Part shown: positions 32,087 through 40,505 of the stretch, piece by piece
How the letters are laid out: every line of letters starts with the position of its first letter
How positions within the stretch are numbered: the first letter of the stretch is position 1
Assembly: GCA_964194845.1 (NCBI GenBank)
Contig: CAXMNX010000060.1
Span: 1-43,963, forward strand
DNA length: 43,963 nt
Source of the DNA: CAXMNX01 sp964194845
GTDB taxonomy: Bacteria > Pseudomonadota > Alphaproteobacteria > Rhodobacterales > Rhodobacteraceae
Direction: 5' to 3'
Translations under genes and position numbers: made by a program
Notes under the pieces: generated by a model
What the model was told of the DNA's origin: nothing
The model's input: only the letters and a program-made list of their open reading frames with translations
Databases searched by the model: none

Positions 32087-34577
32087 TCACCTTTCCTGCC
32101 AGGCCAGGACCAAACCGGTCCGAGATCTGGGCCACTTCAATTGAAAACGCGCCGGATATACTGTCAGCCAGTTGCTCGGCAGCCGTGTAAATCCACTCCG
32201 AAGCGCCGACGATTACTTCGCGCCGCACCGCGCCGCTGACGATCACACGTAGCTGATAGCTCTCGGCAGCCTCGCCAAGCGGAACATCCAGCGCATCCCA
32301 AAATTCACCGTCGATCCGCGCCTGCCGAACCCAGGCAATACGGACATCCGAACCACCAAGCCGACGCGCATCAAAGTGAACGGGGCGATAAGGCCGCAGT
32401 CCAATTCCATGCGCCACATGCGACAACGTTTGATATGCCGAATGATCGACAGGCTTCGCGGCCGGGCCAATCCGATACTCCCGCGCGACGCCACGCTGCG
32501 ACGGCGCAATCGGGATCTGGCGAGGCGCTTCGTCGACAATGACAACCGTTGATCCTATCGGCCAGGTTGTCGGGATGATCCCGTCAGTACCCCTCTGCCC
32601 CCGAAGCCGCATCGAAAGCGCCCAGGTGTCCTGATCCACCAGAATTGCGTCGCGGTACTGAAATACTTCCCAATCGGCGATGCTCGGGTGACCGATCAGC
32701 GCGACGTTTCCGCCCGATAACAACGCCTGATCCGAAATGCTGCTCAAGGCACCGCTGGTCAGACGAACATCCAACGGCGTGCCGCGGTCCCAGGTGCCAG
32801 CTTCCGCGGCATTTAGCTCGCTCAGCGACTCGCCCATCGTGGCACGACTGCTCAACGTGACCTCATAACCCCAGGATGCCCCCAATGTTGAACCATAGAC
32901 CGCAACCTCGCCGGGCCATGGAACAGCCGTCGCCGCGACCCAAGGCGCCTCAGGGTCCTCGTCTCCGCGCAACAATGGCATGTCCATCACCACCGGCCAG
33001 ACCGGCACCGGCGCCGCGACAGGTCGAACGGGAACCACAACCTCGACGGCTGGCGCCCGCTCGTAAATTCCCGGCTCAATCCTGACCGCTTCGGCTTTGC
33101 GCAGACCAAACTCCTCGATCCGGTCAATCCTGAATAGAACCGCCAGACTTTCGGTTTCCAGCTCGACAACATCGCCTGCGGAAATATCGACCGACGGCGG
33201 AACCGCAAACGTCGCGGTATCCCGCCCCACGCGCACTTCAGAAAGCCAGCGCTCGGTCGCGGCCTGGCCTTCGGATTGCGTCAACACCAGCGGCAGCTCA
33301 GTTTGCGACAACCCGTCCACGGATGCGTCCGGGAACACGCTTTCTTTTGCCCGAATTTCATAGTCGCCGTCGGCTTCCAGGAAATTAAGCCGAACGCGAT
33401 CTGGAACCTCGATCAGGGGTTCTCTTGATTGCGACGTGATCGCGCCGCCCTCAAGCTCGGCCAAATCTCCGTCGCTCAATACAATATCGGCACTTGTAGA
33501 TCGGTTGCTGAAAACAAGCGTTCCAAATTTTTCGACCACATCTATCGAAGCCGCCAGCATCAGCGGTTGCAATGCCTGGCGAGCCGATGCGTCGCCGGTT
33601 TGCAGATACCCCCGCACGAACCCATAGATCTCCGATACGTCGATATCCGACACACCATTTTGCGTGCAAATCTCGGTGATGACACTCGCCAGCGATCTGG
33701 CCGACATGCGCCCGGAAAGCCAATGCCCACGCGCATAGTTCGCTCCATCGCTCCAAAGCGTTTGGTTTCCCGGAAAATGAGGAAACGGTCGTGCATCCCA
33801 CGCCCAGGCAAACTGACGATCCGTGTCCACCATTTGCCCCGAATAAAGCGTGGCGTCAGGGTTGTTTACCGGGTCCGCCCAATATTCAGATATCGCCCGA
33901 ATGTATTGCATCTGAACCAGGTCGTCGCGCGCGCCGTTGGAAAAATTCGGCAAAGCGCTCTCAGACGATTTGGCGTCAAGAAACTTGTTCGGCTGGTTAC
34001 TACCCTTGTCAATTGCGGCGCAACCAATTTCGTCCGCCCAGGCGGCATCAAACTGCGGTCCGCGAATACCTTCGAAATCACTTGACGAATAAAGCTCGGC
34101 CTGAGCCCCGTTCGGCCATTCCAGTTGCCGTCTGGTTGCAATCCATTTTGGCTTTCTGTCGGCTGGCGTGCAGGCCAAAATCCCGCTGTCCCCAAAGACC
34201 ATAACGTCACGCGCCTGATCGTAAGTCTCGGCAATCAACGCAATGCGCTTCGATCTGCCCGGATCCGTCGGCAACGCGCCTTCAACTTCGCTCCGCACCC
34301 ATTCGGCACCGGCACGGGTCTTTCCCGCACCACGTCCACCAAGAATAACCCAGGTCCGCCAACTGCCCTTGGGTGGAAGCTGATGGGGCAAAGCCCAAAA
34401 ATCAAACAAATAAGGAAGCGCCCGCAACTCTTGTTTCGAAAGGCCGCTAAGGAACTTCTTTCGCTTTGTCTTGCTCAATGAGGCTATCAATGCGGCGCCC
34501 GATGTCCGTTCGAGTGGCGTCGAAGTTGATTGGAGCTTCGTCGGTGAGCCCTTCAGACATGAGGACACGTCTTTCAT
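32073..34577 (-). CDS. Chimeric GTA protein: large terminase ATPase N-terminus fused to tail protein gp15 C-terminus
   Basis: An 834-residue open frame. Residues about 45-183 match the GTA/phage large terminase (gene 2): LRALPYLFDFWALPHQLPP, Walker A ILGGRGAGKTRAGAEWVRSE (78-97), ALIAETYDQARDVM, and the Walker B region GPQFDAAWADE (173-183). The frame then passes without a break into GTA gene 15: GCAAIDKGSNQPNKFLDAKS (185-204), QMQYIRAISEYWADP, AWAWDARPFPHFPG, GANYARGHWLSGRMSA and the Phage-tail_3 type C-terminus. Missing are the terminase nuclease domain, genes 3-14 and the front of gene 15. ATG 34577 has GGAGGAG 10 bases upstream; TTG codons near 34488 or 34476 are alternative starts. Confidence 0.85.
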   Translation of the reverse strand: MKDVSSCLKGSPTKLQSTSTPLERTSGAALIASLSKTKRKKFLSGLSKQELRALPYLFDFWALPHQLPPKGSWRTWVILGGRGAGKTRAGAEWVRSEVEGALPTDPGRSKRIALIAETYDQARDVMVFGDSGILACTPADRKPKWIATRRQLEWPNGAQAELYSSSDFEGIRGPQFDAAWADEIGCAAIDKGSNQPNKFLDAKSSESALPNFSNGARDDLVQMQYIRAISEYWADPVNNPDATLYSGQMVDTDRQFAWAWDARPFPHFPGNQTLWSDGANYARGHWLSGRMSARSLASVITEICTQNGVSDIDVSEIYGFVRGYLQTGDASARQALQPLMLAASIDVVEKFGTLVFSNRSTSADIVLSDGDLAELEGGAITSQSREPLIEVPDRVRLNFLEADGDYEIRAKESVFPDASVDGLSQTELPLVLTQSEGQAATERWLSEVRVGRDTATFAVPPSVDISAGDVVELETESLAVLFRIDRIEEFGLRKAEAVRIEPGIYERAPAVEVVVPVRPVAAPVPVWPVVMDMPLLRGDEDPEAPWVAATAVPWPGEVAVYGSTLGASWGYEVTLSSRATMGESLSELNAAEAGTWDRGTPLDVRLTSGALSSISDQALLSGGNVALIGHPSIADWEVFQYRDAILVDQDTWALSMRLRGQRGTDGIIPTTWPIGSTVVIVDEAPRQIPIAPSQRGVAREYRIGPAAKPVDHSAYQTLSHVAHGIGLRPYRPVHFDARRLGGSDVRIAWVRQARIDGEFWDALDVPLGEAAESYQLRVIVSGAVRREVIVGASEWIYTAAEQLADSISGAFSIEVAQISDRFGPGLAGKVNVDV

Positions 34578-34788
34578 GCTTTTGAATCTCCTCCATCAAC
34601 GTGGCGCGTACCCGTGCAAGCGTGAAACAGGCGCGCGCCAGATCGCGTTCCGCCGGCATGTTGCCGTCTAGAATCTGTTCGGACAAAAGATCGAACGCGA
34701 TCAGAAGATCGCGCAAAGCCTTTTCACCGCTTTCCAGCAACAATCGCGCATCACCAGTCCCAGCTTTGACTGATGGTTCGTCTGCCAT
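34447..34788 (-). CDS. GTA gene 1 (putative small terminase subunit)
   Basis: A 113-residue, mostly helical protein at the position of GTA gene 1, directly ahead of the terminase sequence and overlapping it. Its central part (LLLESGEKALRDLLIAFDLL in part, ARACFTLARVRATLMEEIQKHERR) has heptad-like leucines. In Rhodobacter capsulatus GTA, gene 1 is regarded as the small terminase, which binds DNA for packaging. Here it survives intact although the packaging motor partner is truncated. The ATG at 34788 (MADEPSVKAG) has GGGG 8 bases before it; a TTG at 34809 with GGGGAGAT is the alternative. Confidence 0.72.
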   Translation of the reverse strand: MADEPSVKAGTGDARLLLESGEKALRDLLIAFDLLSEQILDGNMPAERDLARACFTLARVRATLMEEIQKHERRVLMSEGLTDEAPINFDATRTDIGRRIDSLIEQDKAKEVP

Positions 34789-34883
34789 GGCGCGCGCCCC
34801 AATATGCAAATCTCCCCGGGCAAAATAAAACAGCGGCCGGGTGCATCCCCTGCGGCTGTTCCACCTGTCCTAGCTTGCCTGAA

Positions 34884-34912
34884 GGTATACGTCGAAAAGT
34901 TCGCTGCGTCAA
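34884..34912 (-). promoter_or_regulatory. Sigma70-like promoter ahead of the GTA remnant
   Basis: On the minus strand TTGACG (34912-34907) and TATACC (34889-34884) are 17 bases apart and point at GTA gene 1, about 95 bases downstream. A TTAACC half-site, as in CtrA motifs, adjoins the -35; GTA expression in Rhodobacterales depends on CtrA, but a single half-site is weak evidence. Confidence 0.55.
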
Positions 34913-34947
34913 GGGTTAAGTTATTGATAGAATTGAAAAATAGCGTT

Positions 34948-34964
34948 CTCTGGAATTAACAGAG
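34948..34964 (-). terminator. Weak hairpin with following T-run, possible old mltG terminator
   Basis: On the minus strand CTCTG-TTAATTC-CAGAG is followed by AACGCTATTTTTC. The 5-bp stem is weak. If real, it would end the fab-mltG transcript, and the IS element would have inserted between mltG and its terminator. Confidence 0.28.
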
Positions 34965-34979
34965 TACTAATCCCGCATA

Positions 34980-36617
34980 CCCCAAGTAACTTGGCGATTT
35001 CGTCACTCTGACGGCCAGTAATGTGTTATATTTCAGCATGTTAAAGCGGTGGGAGGTGGGGTTTCATGGATCACCCGGAGGGTGCAGGCGAAACGGGCGA
35101 TGTTCGGCTTGGTTTTGACCGTCGGGTGCGGCTGGAATTTCATGGTTCGAAGATCAGTTCGGATGGTGGTTTGCTGTTGTTCCGGGAACTGGATGAGGTG
35201 CTCGGCTTGCACGACATCGCGGGCGGCTTGCTGAGAGACACTCGCACTGGGCATAATCGCCTGCATTCTCTGGTCGGCCTTTTGCGCCAGTCGGTTTTCG
35301 GTCGGTTGGCCGGATACGACGATGTAAATGACGCGGATCGTCTGGCGATCGATCCGGTGATGCGGCAGGTGGTTGGCGGACGGGCCGTTGATGCCAAGGC
35401 CGCATCCACAAGCCAGATGGGACGGTTCGAGACCGAGGTTTTGGCAACGACCGACAATCGTGCTGCGCTGGCTGATTTGTCAGGACACTGGATCGACCGG
35501 GTTCATGAGCGCAAGTCTCCCAAATGGATCACGCTGGACATGGACAGCTCGGTCAGCCCGATCCACGGCGCACAGGAAGGCACGGCGTGGAACGGCCATT
35601 TCGGCTGCATGTGCTATCATCCCTTGTTCGTCTTCAACCAGTTTGGTCATCTTGAACGCTGCGCTCTGCGGCCCGGCAATGTGCACAGCGCTGATTGTTG
35701 GGAAGACGTTCTGAAGCCGGTCATTGCGCGCTATACGGGCCGTCACCTGATGCGGTTCTTCCGTGCCGATGCCGCCTTCGGCATCCCTGACCTCTACGAG
35801 ATGCTGGAAGCCGAGGGCTACTTCTACGCGATACGGCTCCGCGCCAATCGTGTTCTGCAAGGCAGGATTGCGCATCTGCTCAAGCGTCCGGTGGGGCGCC
35901 CACCCAACCATGTCCGCCGCCTCTTTGGCGACTTCGAGTATCAGGCGGCATCATGGGCCAAACCTCGTCGTGTCGTCGCCAAGGTGGAATGGCATCCAGG
36001 AGAGTTGTTCCCCCGCGTCGGCTTTGTCGTCACCAACCTGCCGATGGAGGCGGACTGGATCATCCGCTTCTACAACCAGCGGGGCACCGCCGAACAGCAC
36101 ATCAAGGAAGGCAAGCAGGCGATCAACTGGACCCGGCTGTCCTGCAAGGGGATGGCGCAGAACGAGGTGCGGCTTCAACTCCACGCGCTGGCCTACAATC
36201 TCGGTGTTTTCCTGCAAGGCACTGATCTTCCCGAGGAGATGGCCGACTGGTCACTGACCAGCCTGCAAACCCGGCTGATCAAGATTGGCGCAAGGATCGT
36301 CCGACATGCCCGCGCCATCACTTTCCAACTCGCCGAAGTCGCCGTCAGCGGTGATCTGTTCACCCGCATCCTGGCGGCCATACATCGCCTGCGCTCGCCA
36401 CCGGTTCGCGCATGAGGATGTCAGCAGCAAAACCTGAAGGAAAGCGGCTCAGCAGGTTCGTTCGGAATTCGCTCCATTCACCAAATCGGGCGCTGCAATA
36501 CGATGACAAACCAAAATCCGAGGTGCAAAACAGCCTTCACGACAGTGACGAACGCCCAAACCGTTGTCACAGCGCGTTGGAACACCTAACCTTGCCGGTA
36601 GGCCCCGCTACTTGGGG
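34980..36617 (+). mobile_element. IS1380-family insertion sequence, complete, with terminal inverted repeats
   Basis: A 1638-bp element. Left end CCCCAAGTAACTTGGC (34980-34995) and right end, read inward on the other strand, CCCCAAGTAGCGGGGC (36617-36602) match at 13 of 16 positions. It carries one transposase gene and about 200 non-coding bases on its right side. I find no target-site duplication: the flanks are GCATA on the left and AATGT on the right. It sits between mltG and the GTA remnant promoter. Confidence 0.87.
35066..36415 (+). CDS. IS1380-family transposase
   Basis: A 449-residue DDE transposase of the IS1380 type. Family blocks are SSDGGLLLFRELDE near the start, the first catalytic Asp in ITLDMDSSVSPIHGAQEG, the second in FFRADAAFGIPDLYEMLE, and the Glu in RGTAEQHIKEGKQAINW. 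The frame is uninterrupted and the C-terminus (ILAAIHRLRSPP) is of usual form, so the enzyme is probably functional. GGGAGGTGGGG precedes the ATG. Confidence 0.95.
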   Translation: MDHPEGAGETGDVRLGFDRRVRLEFHGSKISSDGGLLLFRELDEVLGLHDIAGGLLRDTRTGHNRLHSLVGLLRQSVFGRLAGYDDVNDADRLAIDPVMRQVVGGRAVDAKAASTSQMGRFETEVLATTDNRAALADLSGHWIDRVHERKSPKWITLDMDSSVSPIHGAQEGTAWNGHFGCMCYHPLFVFNQFGHLERCALRPGNVHSADCWEDVLKPVIARYTGRHLMRFFRADAAFGIPDLYEMLEAEGYFYAIRLRANRVLQGRIAHLLKRPVGRPPNHVRRLFGDFEYQAASWAKPRRVVAKVEWHPGELFPRVGFVVTNLPMEADWIIRFYNQRGTAEQHIKEGKQAINWTRLSCKGMAQNEVRLQLHALAYNLGVFLQGTDLPEEMADWSLTSLQTRLIKIGARIVRHARAITFQLAEVAVSGDLFTRILAAIHRLRSPPVRA

Positions 36618-36646
36618 AATGTCGGTTAATGTGACCCTGCATTCGC

Positions 36647-37801
36647 TCACTGATTTTCGCGCTCTGCTTCGATGCGGCGCCAGCGGGCTACGTTCTCGTT
36701 GTGCTCATCAAGCGTCTCGGCAAAGGCATGGCCACCGGTTCCGTCGGCCACGAAATATATATAGTCCGTGTCTTCGGGATCCAACGCCGCCTCGATACTG
36801 GCAAGCCCCGGATTGGCAATCGGCGTCGGCGGCAGGCCTTCAATGATATAGGTGTTCCACGGCGTTTCCCTTCGCAGTTCGCTTTGGCGCAATCCACGCC
36901 CAAGAGCACCCTTGCCCTGAGTGACCCCGTAAATGACCGTCGGGTCCGTCTGAAGTTTGATGCCGCGCGCCAACCGGTTCGCGAAAACGCTTGCAACAAC
37001 GCGGCGCTCCTCGGGCAGACCGGTTTCCTTTTCAATGATCGACGCCAGGATCAAAGCCTCTTCGGGCGTTTTGACCGGCGATGCGTCCGATCTCGCCTCC
37101 CAGGCTTGTGCAAGTCGTTCAGATTGCAGCGCGACCATAGACGCCAACAACGCATTTCGGTCATCACCCGTGCGCACCTCATAGCTATCAGGTGCCAAAG
37201 AGCCGTCCTCCGGCACCCCCTCAACCTCGCCCGCAAAAAGATCAGATACGTTCAAAGCATTGACAATCTGCCAACTGGTCGCGCCTTCGGCAACGGTGAC
37301 CCGGTACCGCGTGGCAATATCTTCGCGCGCTTCTGCATAGGCGGCAGGAACTTCGTCGGACGCAGGATTGAACTCGGCCGTTACCTCGAATTCCTGCGTT
37401 GCCGCATCCAGCTCCCTCACGCGAACGCTCTGGCTACCTACTGACACGCGATAAATCACCTCGGTGCCGCACGTTGAAAGCCCGTCGCCGGTGATGTGGT
37501 CTACAATCTCACCCATCGAAGCTCCGGTCCCGACCAGAAACGAACCTGCTTTCAAGTCTGACGCTTTTTCAGAATAGTCCGCCCCAAGACGGAATATTGT
37601 GGCGTTGGTGATCGCATTTTCAGCCAGCAATTTTTCGGCGACACCGCTCATCGTGCCGCCCTGGGGCACCTGAAGGCAAATAGCTTCCGCCAGCGGCCCC
37701 GGCCCGCTATATTGCCGCTTGGCCCAGGTCAGGCCCCCGATGGCAACGAAAAGACCAACGATTATCAGCGTCAGAGCATTCGAGGCCAGGTTGCGCCACA
37801 T
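36647..37801 (-). CDS. mltG: Endolytic transglycosylase MltG (YceG family)
   Basis: A 384-residue inner-membrane protein with one N-terminal TM helix (about 9-27) and a periplasmic YceG domain that cuts nascent glycan strands and sets their length. The catalytic Glu lies in LILASIIEKETGLPEERRVV in part (IIEKETG), followed by NRLARGIKLQTDPTVIYG, TPWNTYIIEGLPPTPIANPG (substrate groove) and YIYFVADGTGGHAFAETLDE. The start shares one base with the fabF stop (TGATG), so it belongs to the fab transcript. Confidence 0.95.
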   Translation of the reverse strand: MWRNLASNALTLIIVGLFVAIGGLTWAKRQYSGPGPLAEAICLQVPQGGTMSGVAEKLLAENAITNATIFRLGADYSEKASDLKAGSFLVGTGASMGEIVDHITGDGLSTCGTEVIYRVSVGSQSVRVRELDAATQEFEVTAEFNPASDEVPAAYAEAREDIATRYRVTVAEGATSWQIVNALNVSDLFAGEVEGVPEDGSLAPDSYEVRTGDDRNALLASMVALQSERLAQAWEARSDASPVKTPEEALILASIIEKETGLPEERRVVASVFANRLARGIKLQTDPTVIYGVTQGKGALGRGLRQSELRRETPWNTYIIEGLPPTPIANPGLASIEAALDPEDTDYIYFVADGTGGHAFAETLDEHNENVARWRRIEAERENQ

Positions 37802-39063
37802 CAGCGATCAATCCGCCCGATGACCAACGACGCGTTCGTGCCGCCAAATCCGAATGAATTTGAAAGGACGACGGCTATTTCGCGCTCGCGTTTCTTGTTC
37901 GGTGCCAAATCCAACTTCGTTTCCACCGCCGGATTTTCCAGATTGATCGTTGGCGGCGCCACTTGATCACGAAGCGCCAACATACAAAATATCGCCTCTA
38001 CTGAACCGGCGGCACCAAGCAGATGCCCGATCGAAGACTTCGTTGAAGACATAGTCGCTTTGCTGGCAGCCTCGCCCATCAACCGCTCTACCGCACCAAG
38101 CTCAACTGTATCCGCCATCGTCGACGTTCCATGTGCGTTGATATAGTCAATCGCCGAAGGTTCCAGCCTGGCTGACCGAAGTGCCGCCTTCATCGCGCGC
38201 TCTCCACCTTCGCCGCTCTCGGAAGGTGCCGTGATGTGATGGGCGTCCCCGGACATTCCATACCCAAGAATTTCCGCGTATATCTTTGCGCCGCGCGCCT
38301 TCGCGTGCTCGTATTCCTCCAGCACAACAACGCCCGCCCCTTCGCCCATGACAAAGCCATCACGATCCGCGTCATAGGGACGGCTCGCGGTTTTCGGATC
38401 GCTCCCGCGTTTTGTCGATAGCGCTTTGCAGGCATTAAACCCGGCAATACCGATCTCGCAGATCGGGCTTTCAGCACCTCCTGCAACCATCACGTCGGCG
38501 TCGTCCAGCACGATCAGCCGTGCCGCATCACCGATGGCATGGGCTCCGGTTGAACAGGCCGTGACCACCGCATGATTTGGCCCCTTGAAACCAAACCGGA
38601 TCGAAACCTGCCCGGACACCAGATTGATAAGTGATCCCGGAATAAAGAACGGCGACACCCGGCGCGGTCCACGCTCCTTAAGAACAATTGCAGTTTCCGC
38701 GATAGTTTGAAGGCCACCGATACCAGACCCGATCATGACGCCTGTGCGCTCCAGGCTTTCGGTATCGGTCGGGCGCCAGCCTGCGTCATTCACCGCCTGG
38801 TCTGCAGCCGCAACACCGTAAAGGATGAACTCGTCAATTTTCCGTTGTTCCTTGGGTTCCATCCAGTCGTCTGGATTGAACGTGCCATCAGCACCGTCAC
38901 CGCGCGGAACTTCGCACGCATAAGTCGTTGCAAGATGCGAGGCATCAAATCGTGTAATTTGCCCACCAGCGGACTCGCTTCCCAACAGGCGCGCCCATGT
39001 TTCCTCGACCCCGCACGCAAGCGGAGAAATCATTCCAAGTCCGGTAACTACAACTCGACGCAT
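37801..39063 (-). CDS. fabF: Beta-ketoacyl-ACP synthase II
   Basis: Condensing enzyme extending acyl-ACP with malonyl-ACP in type II fatty-acid synthesis. The 420-residue protein has the active-site cysteine in VVTACSTGAHAIGDA (Cys170), the catalytic histidines in INAHGTSTMADTVE and SSIGHLLGAAGSVEAI, and the C-terminal SNSFGFGGTNASLV. The ATG at 39063 opens the conserved MRRVVVTGLGMISPLA; longer frames upstream are not conserved. Downstream of acpP by about 280 bases with a terminator between, so it may have its own promoter. Confidence 0.97.
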   Translation of the reverse strand: MRRVVVTGLGMISPLACGVEETWARLLGSESAGGQITRFDASHLATTYACEVPRGDGADGTFNPDDWMEPKEQRKIDEFILYGVAAADQAVNDAGWRPTDTESLERTGVMIGSGIGGLQTIAETAIVLKERGPRRVSPFFIPGSLINLVSGQVSIRFGFKGPNHAVVTACSTGAHAIGDAARLIVLDDADVMVAGGAESPICEIGIAGFNACKALSTKRGSDPKTASRPYDADRDGFVMGEGAGVVVLEEYEHAKARGAKIYAEILGYGMSGDAHHITAPSESGEGGERAMKAALRSARLEPSAIDYINAHGTSTMADTVELGAVERLMGEAASKATMSSTKSSIGHLLGAAGSVEAIFCMLALRDQVAPPTINLENPAVETKLDLAPNKKREREIAVVLSNSFGFGGTNASLVIGRIDR

Positions 39064-39298
39064 CCCCAAACCCCGCGTTCGTTTCTTTCGTTGAGACATA
39101 CACGCCGCGATTTCGCCGTGCAAATAGTCGGCGCGCGTTAATCCGCCAAGACAGGGGCAAATTTACCTAACCCGGCGCCCGGATCCCAGATACAACGAAA
39201 AATCAGTCGGTCGCTTTGCCAACCGGGGCATTCATCAAAGGACATCTGAAACGCGCGCGTCGAAATCCTGCGCGAAAAGGGGAATTCAGAAAACACAA

Positions 39299-39321
39299 AC
39301 GGCGCCAGCTTTAGGCGCCGT
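39299..39321 (-). terminator. Rho-independent terminator of acpP
   Basis: ACGGCGCC and GGCGCCGT form a perfect 8-bp stem around a 7-base loop; on the minus strand it is followed by TTGTGTTTT. It lies about 20 bases after the acpP stop, separating acpP from fabF. Confidence 0.85.
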
Positions 39322-39342
39322 CAATTATTAATTTTCAAAAGC

Positions 39343-39576
39343 TTACGAGGCTTCGTTGATAAATTTTACGGCATCGCCGAAGGATTGAATGGTCTCGGCG
39401 GCGTCATCGGGTATTTCAATCCCGAATTCTTCCTCGAATGCCATAACCAATTCAACCGTATCCAGGCTGTCAGCACCCAGATCGTCGATAAACGACGCGT
39501 TTGCAGTCACTTTTTCCTGGTCGACGCCAAGGTGCTCGACAACGATCTTTCGTGTGCGATCTTCAATGTCGCTCAT
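39343..39576 (-). CDS. acpP: Acyl carrier protein
   Basis: A 77-residue acidic carrier of growing acyl chains. The phosphopantetheine serine is Ser37 in the DSL motif (DDLGADSLDTVELVMAFEEE, 31-50). GAGGAAA precedes the ATG at 39576. It lies 157 bases after fabG and has its own strong terminator, consistent with separate high-level expression. Confidence 0.98.
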   Translation of the reverse strand: MSDIEDRTRKIVVEHLGVDQEKVTANASFIDDLGADSLDTVELVMAFEEEFGIEIPDDAAETIQSFGDAVKFINEAS

Positions 39577-39733
39577 GTCATTTCCTCACAATTCTTTGGG
39601 ACGTTGCCCGTTCGTTATTTCATGCCGCGCAAGCGAACGTTAGTGCGGAACATGCTGGTCCCGCCGAAGATGTGCGCCGCCTATACCATATCATCTTAAA
39701 AGGCAAATAGTATAACCCGCCCAACATCGGTCG

Positions 39734-40471
39734 CTACAACATGGCCATTCCGCCATTGATATGCAACGTCGTGCCGGTCGTATACGCCGCTTCATCGCTC
39801 GCCAAATACAGCACCGCCGCTGCTATTTCTGCCGAGGACCCCATGCGACCCATGGGAACTTGCTCAAGGATTTTTGACTTCTGATCGTCGGTAAGTTTTT
39901 CAGTCATCGCAGTCTCGATGAAACCGGGTGCAACGCAGTTCACGGTTATCCCGCGGCTTGCCACTTCGTACGCCAAAGACTTTGAAAGTCCGATCAATCC
40001 CGCCTTCGACGCGGCATAATTCGCCTGCCCCGGATTACCCGTTACCCCCACGACCGAGGACATATTCACAATCCGTCCCCATCGCGCCTTCATCATCCCC
40101 CGGATCACGCCCTTTGACAGCACCATCGCCGCGGTCAGATTCACCTGAAGAACGCTCGCCCATTCTTCGTCCGACATCCGCATGAACAGGTTGTCGCGCG
40201 TGATCCCGGCGTTGTTCACAAGGATATCGACCGCGCCCATAGCTTCCACCGCACGCTTGGAAAGCCCGGCCACAGCCTCGGCATCGCTCAAATTGCAGGG
40301 CAACACAAATGCCGTCCCGCCCAGTTCACTGGCAAGCGACTCTAGCGGCTCCACCCGTGTTCCGGACAGTCCAACTTTCGCGCCGCTTTTGCAAAGTGCC
40401 CGTGCGATAGCAGCACCAATGCCGCCCGAAGCACCGGTGATCAAAGCGGCTTTGCCTGAAAGATCGAACAT
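39734..40471 (-). CDS. fabG: 3-oxoacyl-ACP reductase
   Basis: NADPH-dependent reductase of the fatty-acid elongation cycle. The 245-residue short-chain dehydrogenase has the cofactor motif TGASGGIG (12-19), NNAGITRDNLFMRM, the catalytic Ser in IVNMSSVVG and Tyr/Lys in ANYAASKAGL, and ends HINGGMAML. AAAGG stands 8 bases before the ATG at 40471 (MFDLSGKAALITG); an upstream GTG at 40480 is less likely. Between fabD and acpP. Confidence 0.97.
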   Translation of the reverse strand: MFDLSGKAALITGASGGIGAAIARALCKSGAKVGLSGTRVEPLESLASELGGTAFVLPCNLSDAEAVAGLSKRAVEAMGAVDILVNNAGITRDNLFMRMSDEEWASVLQVNLTAAMVLSKGVIRGMMKARWGRIVNMSSVVGVTGNPGQANYAASKAGLIGLSKSLAYEVASRGITVNCVAPGFIETAMTEKLTDDQKSKILEQVPMGRMGSSAEIAAAVLYLASDEAAYTTGTTLHINGGMAML

Positions 40472-40505
40472 GCGCCTCACCTTTCGTCTGAGTTTTCTGG
40501 AATTG

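Noticed and set aside
34816..34857. Inverted AACAGC/GCTGTT arms ahead of GTA gene 1
   Set aside because: The arms are only 6 bases and the inside pairs poorly; not a convincing hairpin or terminator.
36412..36846. 144-residue frame crossing the right end of the IS element into mltG
   Set aside because: It straddles the IS terminal repeat and overlaps mltG on the other strand; no ribosome site and no recognisable motif.
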